A stretch of DNA of 64,000 nucleotides from JBCCGI01 sp039029355. Lineage in GTDB: Bacteria; Planctomycetota; UBA1135; GCA-002686595. A program made the translations under genes and the position numbers. The notes under the pieces were generated by a model. It saw nothing but the letters and a program-made list of their open reading frames with translations, was not told the DNA's origin and did not search any database. Where the stretch lies: the NCBI GenBank assembly GCA_039029355.1, contig JBCCGI010000029.1, positions 1 to 64,000 on the forward strand. Reading direction: 5' to 3'. Of the stretch, positions 41,280 through 52,044 are shown in pieces. How positions within the stretch are numbered: position 1 is the first letter of the stretch; every line of letters starts with the position of its first letter.

Positions 41280-43018
41280 TGCGCGTCCCCGGTGACGACG
41301 ACCTCGTCGCCGTCCTGCAGGAAGTGGACGCCGCTGGCGACGATGCGCGCGCCGGCCTCCAGGCGCGGGGACTCGATGCGGCGCAGCTCGCCCAGGGACT
41401 CGGCCACCTCGACCGGCTCAAAGCGCGCGCGGTCGGCGTCGTCGAGCAGGAAGACCGCCGTCTCACCGTTCCGCTCGCGCACCGCGCTGACCGGGATGTA
41501 GAAGCCCTCGGGAAGCACGCCTTGCTCGACCGACACCTGGACCAGGTCGCCGGGGCGCAGCAGCCAGCGGTTGTCGTCCAGCACGAAGCCGCCCAGGTGG
41601 GCCTCGGTCGGCTCGGGCACCAGCAGGTCGCCGACGTTGAGGTCGTCGGCCCCGACCAGCTGCACCAGCCGGAAGCTCGCGATCTGCAGCGTGCGTTCGC
41701 CGAGTCGGACCGGCACGCGCTCGCCCTGCAGCTCGCCCTGCAGCGTCTCGGCCGTGCGCGCGCCCTGGGCCAGGCCGCGGACGCGCAGCACCCAATGGTC
41801 GGGCGCCTCGCCCGCGACCGCGTCGGCGACCGTGTAGAGCCCCTCGCCGCCGAGGAGCTCGAGGGGGTTGTCGAAGATCGGGATGACGTAGGGGGCGCTG
41901 GGGAGGCCCGCGCGGCTGCGCGCCGTCCGCCGCTGGTTGGGAGCGATCAGGCCGATCTCGAAGGTCCGCGTGCCGGCGTCGGCGATGCCGCGCTTCTCGA
42001 AGACGGTGGCGCGCACGGCGCTCTCGAGGTCGACCTCGCTGTCCCGCATCGGGTAGATCAGCGCGTCGGTGCCGACGACGACCTCCTCTTCGAGCGTGGC
42101 CGAGACGCTCAGCACCGCCTCGATCGGGTTCATCATCGTCAGCGTCAGGATCGGCGCGCCGGCCTGCACGAAGCTTCCCTCGCCGACGTGGAGCTCGGTG
42201 ACACGCCCCGGGAAGGGGGCGCGCAGGATGCAGTTCTCCAGGTCGCTCTCGGCGTCCCGCACAGCGGCCTCCAGCTCCTTGACCGACGCCCCCTGGGCCG
42301 CGTTGCTGGCGGTCTGCTGCACGATGGCGCCGTCGAGCTCCGAGATCGCCGACAGCGCGGCGTCGTGCTCTCGCTCGCGGGTGGTCACCAGGGTGAGCGC
42401 CTGCGCAAGGCGCGACTCCTGCGCCTGCAGCTCGGCCTCGCTCTGCCGCACGGAGATGTCCGACACCGCTCCGGTCGGTTCGAGCTCGACGTTGCGCTCG
42501 TACGTCGTGCGCGCGAGCGTCACCTCGGCCTGCACGGCCTCGACCTCGTCACGCGCGCGGCTGGCGTTGAGCTCGGCCGCAGCGGCCTGGGAGCGCGCGC
42601 TGTCGAGCCGCGCGGGCAGCACGCTGTCCAGCTGCGCAACCTGCGCATCGAGCTGCAGCCGGGCGGACGCCAGGCGCTGGCGGGCGCGCTCGAGCGCGCG
42701 CTGGAGCGGCTCGTCGTCGATCCGCGCCATCTCGGTGCCGGCCTCGACGACGCGACCGTCGAGGGCGGTCTGCTCGCCCTGCACCTCGTCGCCGATATCG
42801 ATCAGCTCCTCGACGCGCCCGGAGACCTCGAACGGGATCTGGGTCTGGCGATACGGCGTGACCACCCCGGGAAGCAGCCGGCCGGGAGGGGGCGAGGTTC
42901 GCTCTAGACGCAACACGGTAACGGGCCGCGCCAGTGAGGCCGCGGCCTCGGAGTCGTCGCCGCCGCAGCCGGCGGACAGTGCGATCGTCGCGAGCAGAAG
43001 GAGCGCAGAACGGGTCAT
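41276..43018 (-). CDS. RND pump periplasmic adaptor, unusually long
   Basis: This 580-residue protein is a membrane-fusion (HlyD/AcrA) adaptor with a lipoprotein signal (TIALSAGC, Cys18). A lipoyl-like half (PGVVTPYRQTQIPFEVSGRV), a coiled-coil-rich region at about residues 105-260 with heptads of Ala, Glu and Arg, and LRAPFPGRVTELHVGEGSFV follow in order. Usual adaptors are 350-420 residues; the extra length lies in the coiled coil and in a C-terminal beta region (GDLVQVSVEQGVLPEGFY). It overlaps the permease start by 4 nt. Confidence 0.9.
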   Translation of the reverse strand: MTRSALLLLATIALSAGCGGDDSEAAASLARPVTVLRLERTSPPPGRLLPGVVTPYRQTQIPFEVSGRVEELIDIGDEVQGEQTALDGRVVEAGTEMARIDDEPLQRALERARQRLASARLQLDAQVAQLDSVLPARLDSARSQAAAAELNASRARDEVEAVQAEVTLARTTYERNVELEPTGAVSDISVRQSEAELQAQESRLAQALTLVTTREREHDAALSAISELDGAIVQQTASNAAQGASVKELEAAVRDAESDLENCILRAPFPGRVTELHVGEGSFVQAGAPILTLTMMNPIEAVLSVSATLEEEVVVGTDALIYPMRDSEVDLESAVRATVFEKRGIADAGTRTFEIGLIAPNQRRTARSRAGLPSAPYVIPIFDNPLELLGGEGLYTVADAVAGEAPDHWVLRVRGLAQGARTAETLQGELQGERVPVRLGERTLQIASFRLVQLVGADDLNVGDLLVPEPTEAHLGGFVLDDNRWLLRPGDLVQVSVEQGVLPEGFYIPVSAVRERNGETAVFLLDDADRARFEPVEVAESLGELRRIESPRLEAGARIVASGVHFLQDGDEVVVTGDAQ

Positions 43019-43299
43019 TGTCGGGCTTTTCTCGATTCGGGACCGCGCAGGAGGAGCAGGAGCATACTCGGCCCGGCCGCGCGCGTCCCAGGGCAGCAGC
43101 GGTTGGCGCGGCTCGATCTTGTGGGCGCGGGCGCCGGTCGCGCCGGCTTCGGACCGGGCTCCGGCTGGCGCCCCGGGCCCTCCCGGGCGATGGTCCGCCG
43201 GGATGAGCGGGATCTCACGGCGCTCGGCGTTGCGCGCTTTCGCGGGGGCGCGCTAGCCTCGAGCGCGTCGCCGCCAGACCCAGGACCGAGGCCGTTCCA

Positions 43300-45336
43300 A
43301 TGATGAAACGAGGATCCTTGACCCTGGCCTGCGCCGCCGTTGCGCTGGCCAGCCCCTCCACGGCCCAGCTCTCCGGCGCGGCTGGCCCCGCGCCCGGCGA
43401 GGCTCCCGCGACGCGCTCCTGCGTGCCGTTTCCGCGGCCCACGGTCTGGGTCGACTCGGGCGAAGACAAGGTGCTGCGCAGCGAGCTGCGCGTGTCGAAA
43501 GGGGGCGAGAGCCCCTTCAACTCGCTGTGGGACGGCCAGCGCGTGCGCCTCTTCGGCGCGCGCGACGAAGCGGTGTCGTTCAACGTCGTGCTCGAGGCTC
43601 CCGACTGCACGGTCGAGGACGTGACCGCGAGCTTCGACCGCCTGGTCGGCCCCGGCGGCGCGACGATCGAGTCGGCGCCGGCGGATCCGCTCGACCTGTT
43701 CAACTCGGTCGGGCGCTCGATCGAGCTGTTCTACGTCCGCTACCTGCGGATCCGCGGCGTGAGCCGGCTCTCGTACGACGACTACGACCAGCGCCACGTG
43801 CCCGAGCGCTGGCGCCGGCCGCACGACCCGTCGAACGGCGTGGCGCTGCCCGGAACGGGCTGGTTCGACCGACCCGCGCACGACGAGGAGGTGCCCGACA
43901 TCGCGGTGCCGCTGGAAGCGGTCGGGGCCTTCGACGTCACCGTCGGCACGAACCAGAGCCTCTGGGTCGACGTGCACGTGCCGCGCGGGACGGAGCCGGG
44001 CCCCTACATCGGGACGCTCGAGCTGCGCTCCGCCGCCGGCTGGCTGCGCTCGATCCCGGTCGAGCTGGAGGTGCTCGACTTCACCCTGCCGGCTGACTTC
44101 AGCGCGAAGACCATGGTGTACCTCGGCTACGGCGCCGTGAACGAGCGTCAGGTGGGCGTGCCGTATCCCGACTCGGGGACGCCGCAGGCGGCGCTCTCCG
44201 ATCGCGTGCGGGACAACTACTTCAAGGTCCTGCGGCGCCACCGCCTGACGCCGTTCGACGCGAACGACGGCCCCGACGCCTGGCCCTTCGACCGTCCGCG
44301 CGAGCACTGGGTCGGCAAGCTCCAGGGCGCGTTCTACACGGCCGCGGAGGGCTACGCCGGGCCGGGAGAAGGAGTCGGGCACGACTTCTTCGTTGTGGGC
44401 GCCTACGGCTCCTGGGGCTGGCAGGACGCCGGCACCGCGGCGATGCACCAGCGGACCGATGCCTGGATGAGCTGGTTCCAGGCCAACGCTCCGGAGGCCG
44501 AGGTCGCGCTCTATCTCATCGACGAGCCGCCGCTGACCGACGCGGCGCTCGTGGCGAAGATCCAGGGGTGGATCGCGGACATGGACTCGAACCCGGGGCC
44601 GGGGCAGGAGATGCTCTCCCTTTCGACCGTCGAGATGCACCCCGCGATGAACCTGTTCCCCACGCTCGACATCGCGGCGTCGTGGGCCAACGTGCAGGAC
44701 CCAGCCCTGGCCGAGCCGGCCTTCGACTACTTCCAGACGGGCGGGCGCCAGGCCTTCATCTACAACGGCGTGCGGCCGTCGGTCGGGAGCTTCGCGACCG
44801 AGGACGACGGGGTCGCGCTGCGGGTCGTCGCGTGGACCCACTTCAAGAGGGGCGTCGACCGCTACTTCTTCTGGGAAGCGACCTACTTCGACAACTTCCA
44901 GGGGTGTTCGACAAGCTCGTGTCCCACCGACCTCTTCGGCGAAGCGCAGACCTTCGGCGGGGTGCCGCCGGTCTTCGACCCCGTGCTGGGGGAGACGGGC
45001 TGGAACCACAGCAACGGCGACGGCGTCCTGCTCTATCCGGGGAACGACTTCCTGTATCCGCAGGACTCGTATGGCCTCGAAGGGCCGCTCGCGAGCCTGC
45101 GGCTCAAGCACTGGAGGCGCGGCCTGCAGGACTACGAGTACCTGCAGCTCGCGCGGGCCAAGAACCCGGCCGCGGTGGACTCGCTGGTGCAGTTCCTGGT
45201 GCCCTCGGTGCTGTGGGAGCCGGGCGTCGACGATCCAAGCGACCCCACGTACGTGGTCGCGGATATCTCGTGGAGCACCGACCCGGAGGTCTGGCACGGG
45301 GCACGCGCCCTCCTGGCGGAGATCATCGACGGCTGA
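43300..45336 (+). CDS. Secreted glycoside-hydrolase-like protein (DUF4091)
   Basis: This 678-residue protein has a signal peptide (LTLACAAVALASPSTAQ) and an N-terminal beta domain (about 50-260) with WVDVHVPRGTEPGPYIGTLE. A barrel-like region includes DNYFKVLRRHRLTPFDANDG and VALYLIDEPPLTDAALV. The C-terminal DUF4091 signature LRLKHWRRGLQDYEYLQLA lies near residue 610. The acidic motif LIDEP looks like a catalytic carboxylate strand, though substrate and mechanism are unknown. DUF4091 proteins are frequent in planctomycetes and related bacteria. It lies just upstream of a beta-helix gene. Confidence 0.85.
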   Translation: MMKRGSLTLACAAVALASPSTAQLSGAAGPAPGEAPATRSCVPFPRPTVWVDSGEDKVLRSELRVSKGGESPFNSLWDGQRVRLFGARDEAVSFNVVLEAPDCTVEDVTASFDRLVGPGGATIESAPADPLDLFNSVGRSIELFYVRYLRIRGVSRLSYDDYDQRHVPERWRRPHDPSNGVALPGTGWFDRPAHDEEVPDIAVPLEAVGAFDVTVGTNQSLWVDVHVPRGTEPGPYIGTLELRSAAGWLRSIPVELEVLDFTLPADFSAKTMVYLGYGAVNERQVGVPYPDSGTPQAALSDRVRDNYFKVLRRHRLTPFDANDGPDAWPFDRPREHWVGKLQGAFYTAAEGYAGPGEGVGHDFFVVGAYGSWGWQDAGTAAMHQRTDAWMSWFQANAPEAEVALYLIDEPPLTDAALVAKIQGWIADMDSNPGPGQEMLSLSTVEMHPAMNLFPTLDIAASWANVQDPALAEPAFDYFQTGGRQAFIYNGVRPSVGSFATEDDGVALRVVAWTHFKRGVDRYFFWEATYFDNFQGCSTSSCPTDLFGEAQTFGGVPPVFDPVLGETGWNHSNGDGVLLYPGNDFLYPQDSYGLEGPLASLRLKHWRRGLQDYEYLQLARAKNPAAVDSLVQFLVPSVLWEPGVDDPSDPTYVVADISWSTDPEVWHGARALLAEIIDG

Positions 45337-45384
45337 GGCGGCACCCGAACGGGCAGCGCCGCCCCGCGGGGTACAATCGGCGCC

Positions 45385-46659
45385 ATGACCCCCCTCCGCA
45401 GCTTCGCCACGATCGCCGCCCTCGTGGGCTTCGCCTCGCTCCTTTCCGCCGACGTCCTGACCGTCGGTCCCCCCGGATCGGGTTCGGACTTCGACGACAT
45501 CCAGAGCGCGGTCGACGCGGCTGAGCGCGGTGACGTCGTGCTGGTCGGGCCGGGCAGCTACCTCGGCTTCACCGTGGACAAGGCGGTGGTCGTACACGGC
45601 GCGGGCGTGGGCCAGACGAACGTCTCGAACCAGCTCGCGCCGTTCGCCGTCAACGCGGTGCGCGTCCAGGGCGTGCCGGCGGGCGAGGTCGCGGTGGTCG
45701 CTGGGCTCCGCGTCGAGCTCCCCAGCACGCCGTTCGGCCAGGAGTCGCTCGTCGAGGCCAGCGGCAACACCGGCACGGTGCTGCTGCACGACGTCGAGCT
45801 GATCGGCGCCGAGACCCGCGGCGGCCTCGAGGGGCGCGCCACGACGCGGCTGATCCTCTCCGCATCGCGCTCGTTCGGCGGCGGAGGCGGCGGGCTGCTC
45901 GACGCGACCTACGCGCTGAGCGCTACCGGCACCCGGCTGTGGGTGATCGACTCGAGCGTCGAGGCAGCGCCGCTCTCGGGCTTCTTCCTGCCGCTGCAGA
46001 AGGAAGCCGTGCAGCTCTCCAACTGCGACGCCCTGTTCGCCGCCAGCCTCGTGCGCGCGGGCGAGCTCGGGCCGACCGCCTCGGGCGAGGGCGCCGACGC
46101 GGTGCTCGCGCGCTCCTCGCTGATCAACGTCGCGAGCTCGCGCGTGTTCGGCGGCGACGGCGCGACCGGCGCGGGAGGCTACGCCTTCCGGCTCTTCCAG
46201 AGCGCGATCGCGACCAGCTTCGCGGACTCGATCGTCGAGGGCGGCCTCGACGCGGCGGGCCTCGCGCAGCAGGACCCCGTCACGGTCGACGTCGAGTCGA
46301 GCTACTCGGAGGTCTCGCAGCTGCTCCCGACCCTGACGGTGTCCACCGCCGCGGCGAGCGCCGGCGACGCGGTCCAGCTCCAGCTGCGCGGCACGCCGGG
46401 CGCGAGCGGCCAGCTGTTCGCCTCGCTCGGCATCGGCCCGGGCTTCCCGATCCTGGGCGTCGGCGGCGACGTGTTCCTCGAGCCCGGAGCGCTGGTGCCG
46501 CTCGGTGCGCTGACGCTCGACGGTTCGGGGCAGGCGCAGGTCCCCGTGACCGTGCCCTCGCTGCCGGGGAACGCGCCCGCGCTCGCGACCTTCCAATGGG
46601 TCGACCAGGCGAGCGGCGGGGCGATGGTCTCGAACCCGGCCTTTCTCAGCCTGCTCTAG
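45385..46659 (+). CDS. Secreted beta-helix-like protein, paralogue of the gene at 36801
   Basis: A 424-residue exported protein (signal FATIAALVGFASLLSADV) with the same opening pattern as the protein at 36801: VGPPGSGSDFDDIQSAVDAA, then GDVVLVGPGSYLGFTVDKAV. Repeated short strands (VAVVAGLRVELP, AYALSATGTRLWVIDSSVE) fit a parallel beta-helix, and a Gly-rich stretch (FGGGGGGLLDA) is followed by a C-terminal beta domain (LTLDGSGQAQVPVTVPSLPG). The stop is in a CTAG that can pair with the stop of the convergent gene seven bases away. Confidence 0.72.
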   Translation: MTPLRSFATIAALVGFASLLSADVLTVGPPGSGSDFDDIQSAVDAAERGDVVLVGPGSYLGFTVDKAVVVHGAGVGQTNVSNQLAPFAVNAVRVQGVPAGEVAVVAGLRVELPSTPFGQESLVEASGNTGTVLLHDVELIGAETRGGLEGRATTRLILSASRSFGGGGGGLLDATYALSATGTRLWVIDSSVEAAPLSGFFLPLQKEAVQLSNCDALFAASLVRAGELGPTASGEGADAVLARSSLINVASSRVFGGDGATGAGGYAFRLFQSAIATSFADSIVEGGLDAAGLAQQDPVTVDVESSYSEVSQLLPTLTVSTAAASAGDAVQLQLRGTPGASGQLFASLGIGPGFPILGVGGDVFLEPGALVPLGALTLDGSGQAQVPVTVPSLPGNAPALATFQWVDQASGGAMVSNPAFLSLL

Positions 46660-46666
46660 CGAGCGG

Positions 46667-49108
46667 CTAGGGCTGCACGACGAGCTCCAGAGCGTCGCTC
46701 GCGCTCAGCCCGCCCGCGGCGCCGCATCCGGGCGGGTTGAGCCACCCGAACTGCGCGTACACCGTCAACCCCGGCGCGGCCGCGGGCACCGGGAGGCCGA
46801 CCTCGGCGTACCCGTGCTCGTCCGTGGCGGCCAGCTCGATCGCGGCGACCGCTCCGACGTGCAGGTTCGCGCCCAGCACGGCGGTCCCGGCGGGGTCCGG
46901 CGTAAGCCCGACCAGCAGCGCTCCGGCGGCCTGCGGCGGCGCTCCGCTGCACCAGAGCCCGAACGACGCGTCGCCCGTGACCGGCATCTTGGTCGGCCCG
47001 GCGAGGATCGGTCCTGCGCAGGCCGGCGTTGAGGCGCCCACCCGCGCGACGCCCGTCGGCAGCGGGTCGAGCACGCTGAGGTAGGCGTCGGCCCCGCCCT
47101 GGTTGGAGAGCTGCAGCCCGTCGGGCGTCGTCGGGAAGATCAGCGATTCGGTGCTGCCTCCGACGACGACCGTGCCGTCCTGCGCGAGCGCCACCGCGGC
47201 GACCGAGTCGAGCGCCGGCGTCGAGAAGATCCCGGCGTAGAACAGCCGGTCGAGCTCGGGGGCGAAGCGCGCGACGTACACGTCCCAGTTCTGGATGCCC
47301 GTGCCGAACGAGCCGGGCGTCTTGGGGAAGTCGACCGAGCCGGTGTTGCCCACGACGACCGGCAGCCCCGACGCGTCGACCGCGACGGCGCGGACGGTGT
47401 CGGTGGGGAAGATGCTCCCGCCGAGGTACGTGGCGCGCTCGACCTCGCCCGTCGGGCCGAGCCGCACGACCACGCCGTCGCCGAAGTTCGGCCACCCGAC
47501 GGCCTGCTCCTGAAACGCGCCGGGCGTGGTGGGGAAGCCGTCGAGCGACTCGCCGACCACGAACGCCGTCCCGTCCTGCGCGAGGCCCACGTCGGTGGCG
47601 AGGTCGGGCTCGGTTCCGCCCAGGTAGGTCGAGTATCGCAGCGCGGAGCCGTCCGGCTCGAAGCGCGTTGCGAACATGTCGGTGTCGCCGCTGTAGGACG
47701 TCTGCGCGGCCCCGGGCGTGACCGGGAAGTTGAGCGAGTCCAGATGGCCGGCTACCACCACACCGCCGGACGCGTCGAGCGCCAGGTCGCGCAGGTACTC
47801 GTCGCCGTCACCGCCGAGATAGGTGGCCCAGATCAGCGCCCCTCCGTCCGGGGCCATGCGAAGCACGAAGGCGTCGAAGTCGTCGGGAGACGAGCTGGGC
47901 AGCTCCTGGAATGCGCCCGGCGTCGTCGGAAGGTCCGCGCCGTTCGTCGTACCGGCCACCGTCGCGGCACCCGAGTCGTCCACCGCGAGCCCGTAGGCGA
48001 GCATGCGCGGCGTCCCGCCCAGGAAGGTCGAGTAGACCAGCGAGCTCCCGGTCGGGTCGAGCTTTAGGAGGAAGGCCTCCTGAGCGTCGCTCGAGCCGCT
48101 GAAGTCCGGATCGAAGCTCGCCGTCGTCGGGAAGTCGCGCGAGAACGTGTAGCCCGCGACGTACGCGGCCCCGTCCGCGTCGACGGCGAGGTCCTCCGCG
48201 TAGTCGGACTCGACCCCGCCGATACGCGCCGAGTACACGAGCGTCGAGGAGGCGGGATCGATGCGGACCACGAACACGTCGCGCGACAGGCCCGCCTGCG
48301 AGAAGGCGCCGGGCGTGGAGGGAAAGAGCAGCGAGCGCGTCGTGCCGCTCGCCGTGATCACGCCCGCGCCGTCGACCGCGACGCTGTACACGTCGTCTCC
48401 GTCCTCGCCCCCGAGGTAGGTCGACCAGACCAGCCCGGGATCGACGACGGTCGCCAGCGCCGCGTCGCGCTCGGGAGCCGAGAAACCGAAGGCCGTGTCG
48501 CCGAGCCGGTGGACCGCGATGTGCAGCGGCGCGCGCGTGCCGTCGGCGCGCACCTGCCAGGCGATCGGCGCGCTCTGCGCGAGCGTGCCCAGGTCGGTGG
48601 TGAGCCGCAGCGACCCGTCGGGCGCGACGTCGACGCGCCGCGCGCCGTCCGCGTGTACGCGGACCTGCGCGAGGTCCGCGCCCGGCGCCAGCAGGAGGTC
48701 GTACGCGACCCAGTCGGCGTCGCGGCGGACCACCAGGTCGACGCCGTCGTAGAGCCGCTCGATCGTGACCGCGCGGTAGCCGCGCAGACCCGAACGCCAC
48801 GCGGCGGGGTCGGCGCCGCGGAAGACGGAGTGGCTGCTGGGCGACTCCCCGCGCCCCACCACGCGCGCCGCGGACGAGGCTCCCTCGAAGCGCAGCGCGA
48901 CGAGCGCGCCCTCGCGCGCGTCGCCGCAGGCGCGCTCGATCTGGAGGTAGAGCGCGTCCTCGGCCACCCGCACCTGCCGGTCGCCGTCCGCGGCGACGAA
49001 GCGCGCGTCGGTCTGCCACTGTCCGAGGTTCTCGACGAAGACCGGGCCGTCCTGGGCCCGAAGAGCGCTCGCGAGGAGCGAGCAGGCGAGCATCGCGGCT
49101 ACGCGCAT
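46667..49108 (-). CDS. Secreted SBBP-repeat protein
   Basis: An 813-residue exported protein (signal AAMLACSLLASALRAQD). It has an N-terminal domain (FVENLGQWQTDARFV) often found before SBBP repeats. About ten repeats follow, each with STYLGGxxxD and AVDxxGxxxVAGxT-type cores such as STYLGGTEPDLATDVGLAQD. SBBP repeats form beta-propeller-like blades. The C-terminal 120 residues are Cys-containing and differ from the repeats. Function is likely extracellular binding or envelope structure; no enzyme motif is seen. It converges on the beta-helix gene with only seven bases between stops. Confidence 0.85.
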   Translation of the reverse strand: MRVAAMLACSLLASALRAQDGPVFVENLGQWQTDARFVAADGDRQVRVAEDALYLQIERACGDAREGALVALRFEGASSAARVVGRGESPSSHSVFRGADPAAWRSGLRGYRAVTIERLYDGVDLVVRRDADWVAYDLLLAPGADLAQVRVHADGARRVDVAPDGSLRLTTDLGTLAQSAPIAWQVRADGTRAPLHIAVHRLGDTAFGFSAPERDAALATVVDPGLVWSTYLGGEDGDDVYSVAVDGAGVITASGTTRSLLFPSTPGAFSQAGLSRDVFVVRIDPASSTLVYSARIGGVESDYAEDLAVDADGAAYVAGYTFSRDFPTTASFDPDFSGSSDAQEAFLLKLDPTGSSLVYSTFLGGTPRMLAYGLAVDDSGAATVAGTTNGADLPTTPGAFQELPSSSPDDFDAFVLRMAPDGGALIWATYLGGDGDEYLRDLALDASGGVVVAGHLDSLNFPVTPGAAQTSYSGDTDMFATRFEPDGSALRYSTYLGGTEPDLATDVGLAQDGTAFVVGESLDGFPTTPGAFQEQAVGWPNFGDGVVVRLGPTGEVERATYLGGSIFPTDTVRAVAVDASGLPVVVGNTGSVDFPKTPGSFGTGIQNWDVYVARFAPELDRLFYAGIFSTPALDSVAAVALAQDGTVVVGGSTESLIFPTTPDGLQLSNQGGADAYLSVLDPLPTGVARVGASTPACAGPILAGPTKMPVTGDASFGLWCSGAPPQAAGALLVGLTPDPAGTAVLGANLHVGAVAAIELAATDEHGYAEVGLPVPAAAPGLTVYAQFGWLNPPGCGAAGGLSASDALELVVQP

Positions 49109-49266
49109 AGGTGACCTCCTTGCCGGTCTTTCAGGGTAGCGTGCGTCCCACGGCCGTGGGCGAGCGGCCCAAGGAGTCGCGCGGGCGCTGCGCGTGGACG
49201 GTTGTTCCTACGGAAAACCCGCGGTCTCGCCTGCCGTGCGAGCGCCTCAGCTAGGATCGACGGTCG

Positions 49267-49689
49267 ATGTCCGAGAACCTCGATCGCTACTACCGCCGGC
49301 GCGCGACCAGCGCCGCCCACGCCGACCTGCTGCACCCGCTCCTCGTGCTGGGACTGGGCGCGGTCGTGGCCTTGCTTGTGGGAGCGGAGAACGGCGGTCT
49401 CGTCGGCTGGGCCCGGATGGGCGGCGGCGTCGTGCTCGGCGCGAGCGCAATCGCGCTGTTCCGCGGCCTCGCGTGGGGGCGCTGGGCGGGCGCGGCGATC
49501 TTCGCGTTGCTCGCCGTGCTTACCGCGGTCGATCTCGCGCGCAACGGCTTCGACGTGAAGGAGGTGTTCCGGCTGATCCTGTGTCTCGTCTTCGCGATCT
49601 CGCTCGCGGAGCCCGCCACCGGCGAGCGCCTCGCTTGGATGCGCGGCGAGCGCTCGGTCGACGCCGACGACGCGCCGCCGCCGCGCTAG
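49267..49689 (+). CDS. Hypothetical membrane protein
   Basis: A 140-residue protein with four probable membrane helices (ADLLHPLLVLGLGAVVALL, GGGVVLGASAIALFRG, AAIFALLAVLTAVDLAR and VFRLILCLVFAISLA), and a hydrophilic tail rich in Asp and Pro. Its TAG stop shares the palindrome CTAG with the stop of the convergent gene, giving a 4-nt overlap of the two stops. No family is recognised. Confidence 0.65.
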   Translation: MSENLDRYYRRRATSAAHADLLHPLLVLGLGAVVALLVGAENGGLVGWARMGGGVVLGASAIALFRGLAWGRWAGAAIFALLAVLTAVDLARNGFDVKEVFRLILCLVFAISLAEPATGERLAWMRGERSVDADDAPPPR

Positions 49690-50090
49690 CGGAAGAAGCG
49701 GCGTGTTACCGGCGAGGCGTGGTGAAGCACCATGCGCCAGCGCCCCTCACGGAGCACGAAGACGTTGGTGGCCGCGGCCTCGGAGAACGCGGCCTCGGGT
49801 TGACCCGCCGAGCGGATGCGCTCGAGCGCGGTGACCCACGCGGCTTCGCCCTGGACGTCGATCGCGAGGTCGGCGATCTCGAACGCGATGCCTTCTGTGC
49901 TGCGGAAGATCGCTTCCCACGCGGCGTGGACGAGCTCGACGCCGACCAGCATCTCGCCCCCGGGGTGGACGCACTTGATCGAGGGGTCGTCGAGCCAGAC
50001 GTCGCGCATCGCCTCGGCGTCCAGGGCCTCGAAGGCGCGGTAGAACGAGCGGTTGGCGGCGGCGACTTGCTTGGCGGCGGCGTAGGTCAT
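49686..50090 (-). CDS. SnoaL/NTF2-like (DUF4440-type) protein
   Basis: A 134-residue cytosolic protein with the NTF2-like cone fold pattern: ANRSFYRAFEALDAEAMRDV, WLDDPSIKCVHPGGEMLVG, WEAIFRSTEGIAFEI and the closing WRMVLHHASPV. Such domains bind small ligands or have isomerase or lyase activity. The frame upstream continues into the sigma-54 activator gene, so the ATG at 50090 is the start; the two genes are 20 nt apart and probably cotranscribed. The stop overlaps the convergent gene. Confidence 0.85.
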   Translation of the reverse strand: MTYAAAKQVAAANRSFYRAFEALDAEAMRDVWLDDPSIKCVHPGGEMLVGVELVHAAWEAIFRSTEGIAFEIADLAIDVQGEAAWVTALERIRSAGQPEAAFSEAAATNVFVLREGRWRMVLHHASPVTRRFFR

Positions 50091-50110
50091 GGTGCGTCGG
50101 CGGGGACAGG

Positions 50111-51799
<1,689 letters not shown>

Positions 51800-51815
51800 G
51801 GCGGAGGGAGGAGGG

Positions 51816-51848
51816 TTGAAACGTCCCTTGAAACGTATGGAACGTTTC
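51816..51848. promoter_or_regulatory. Repeat-palindrome operator between activator and pirin genes
   Basis: TTGAAACGT occurs twice 12 nt apart (51816-51824 and 51828-51836). The second copy with ACGTTTC (51842-51848) forms the near-perfect palindrome GAAACGTATGGAACGTTTC. The unit looks like an enhancer site for the XylR-type activator, or an operator of its own gene. It lies 17 nt upstream of the activator start. Confidence 0.6.
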
Positions 51849-52044
51849 GCGTCGAGTGTGAGAGGAGATGCAAGGCGCGCCGAGAACGCCCAGGCGTGAG
51901 CGTAAGGTGCTATTGGGAAGTATGTTATGCTTGTCGTCTGGGCTGGTGCGGAAGCCACGGCACGCCGCTTGGAATCACGGGGCCGGCGGAGCGGCTGCGG
52001 GCCGATCGACGGCTCGCCTCCCCGCTCCCCAAGGAGACTTCTCG

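Noticed and set aside
51800..51958. Extended N-terminus of the XylR-type activator up to 51958
   Set aside because: The extra residues match no XylR-type N-terminus and would encode through the repeat-palindrome; the GTG at 51799 fits family length.
51850..52044. Sigma-54 promoter (-24/-12) before pirin
   Set aside because: The best GG/GC pair near 51916-51930 has an 11-nt rather than 10-nt interval, so it is not a convincing site.
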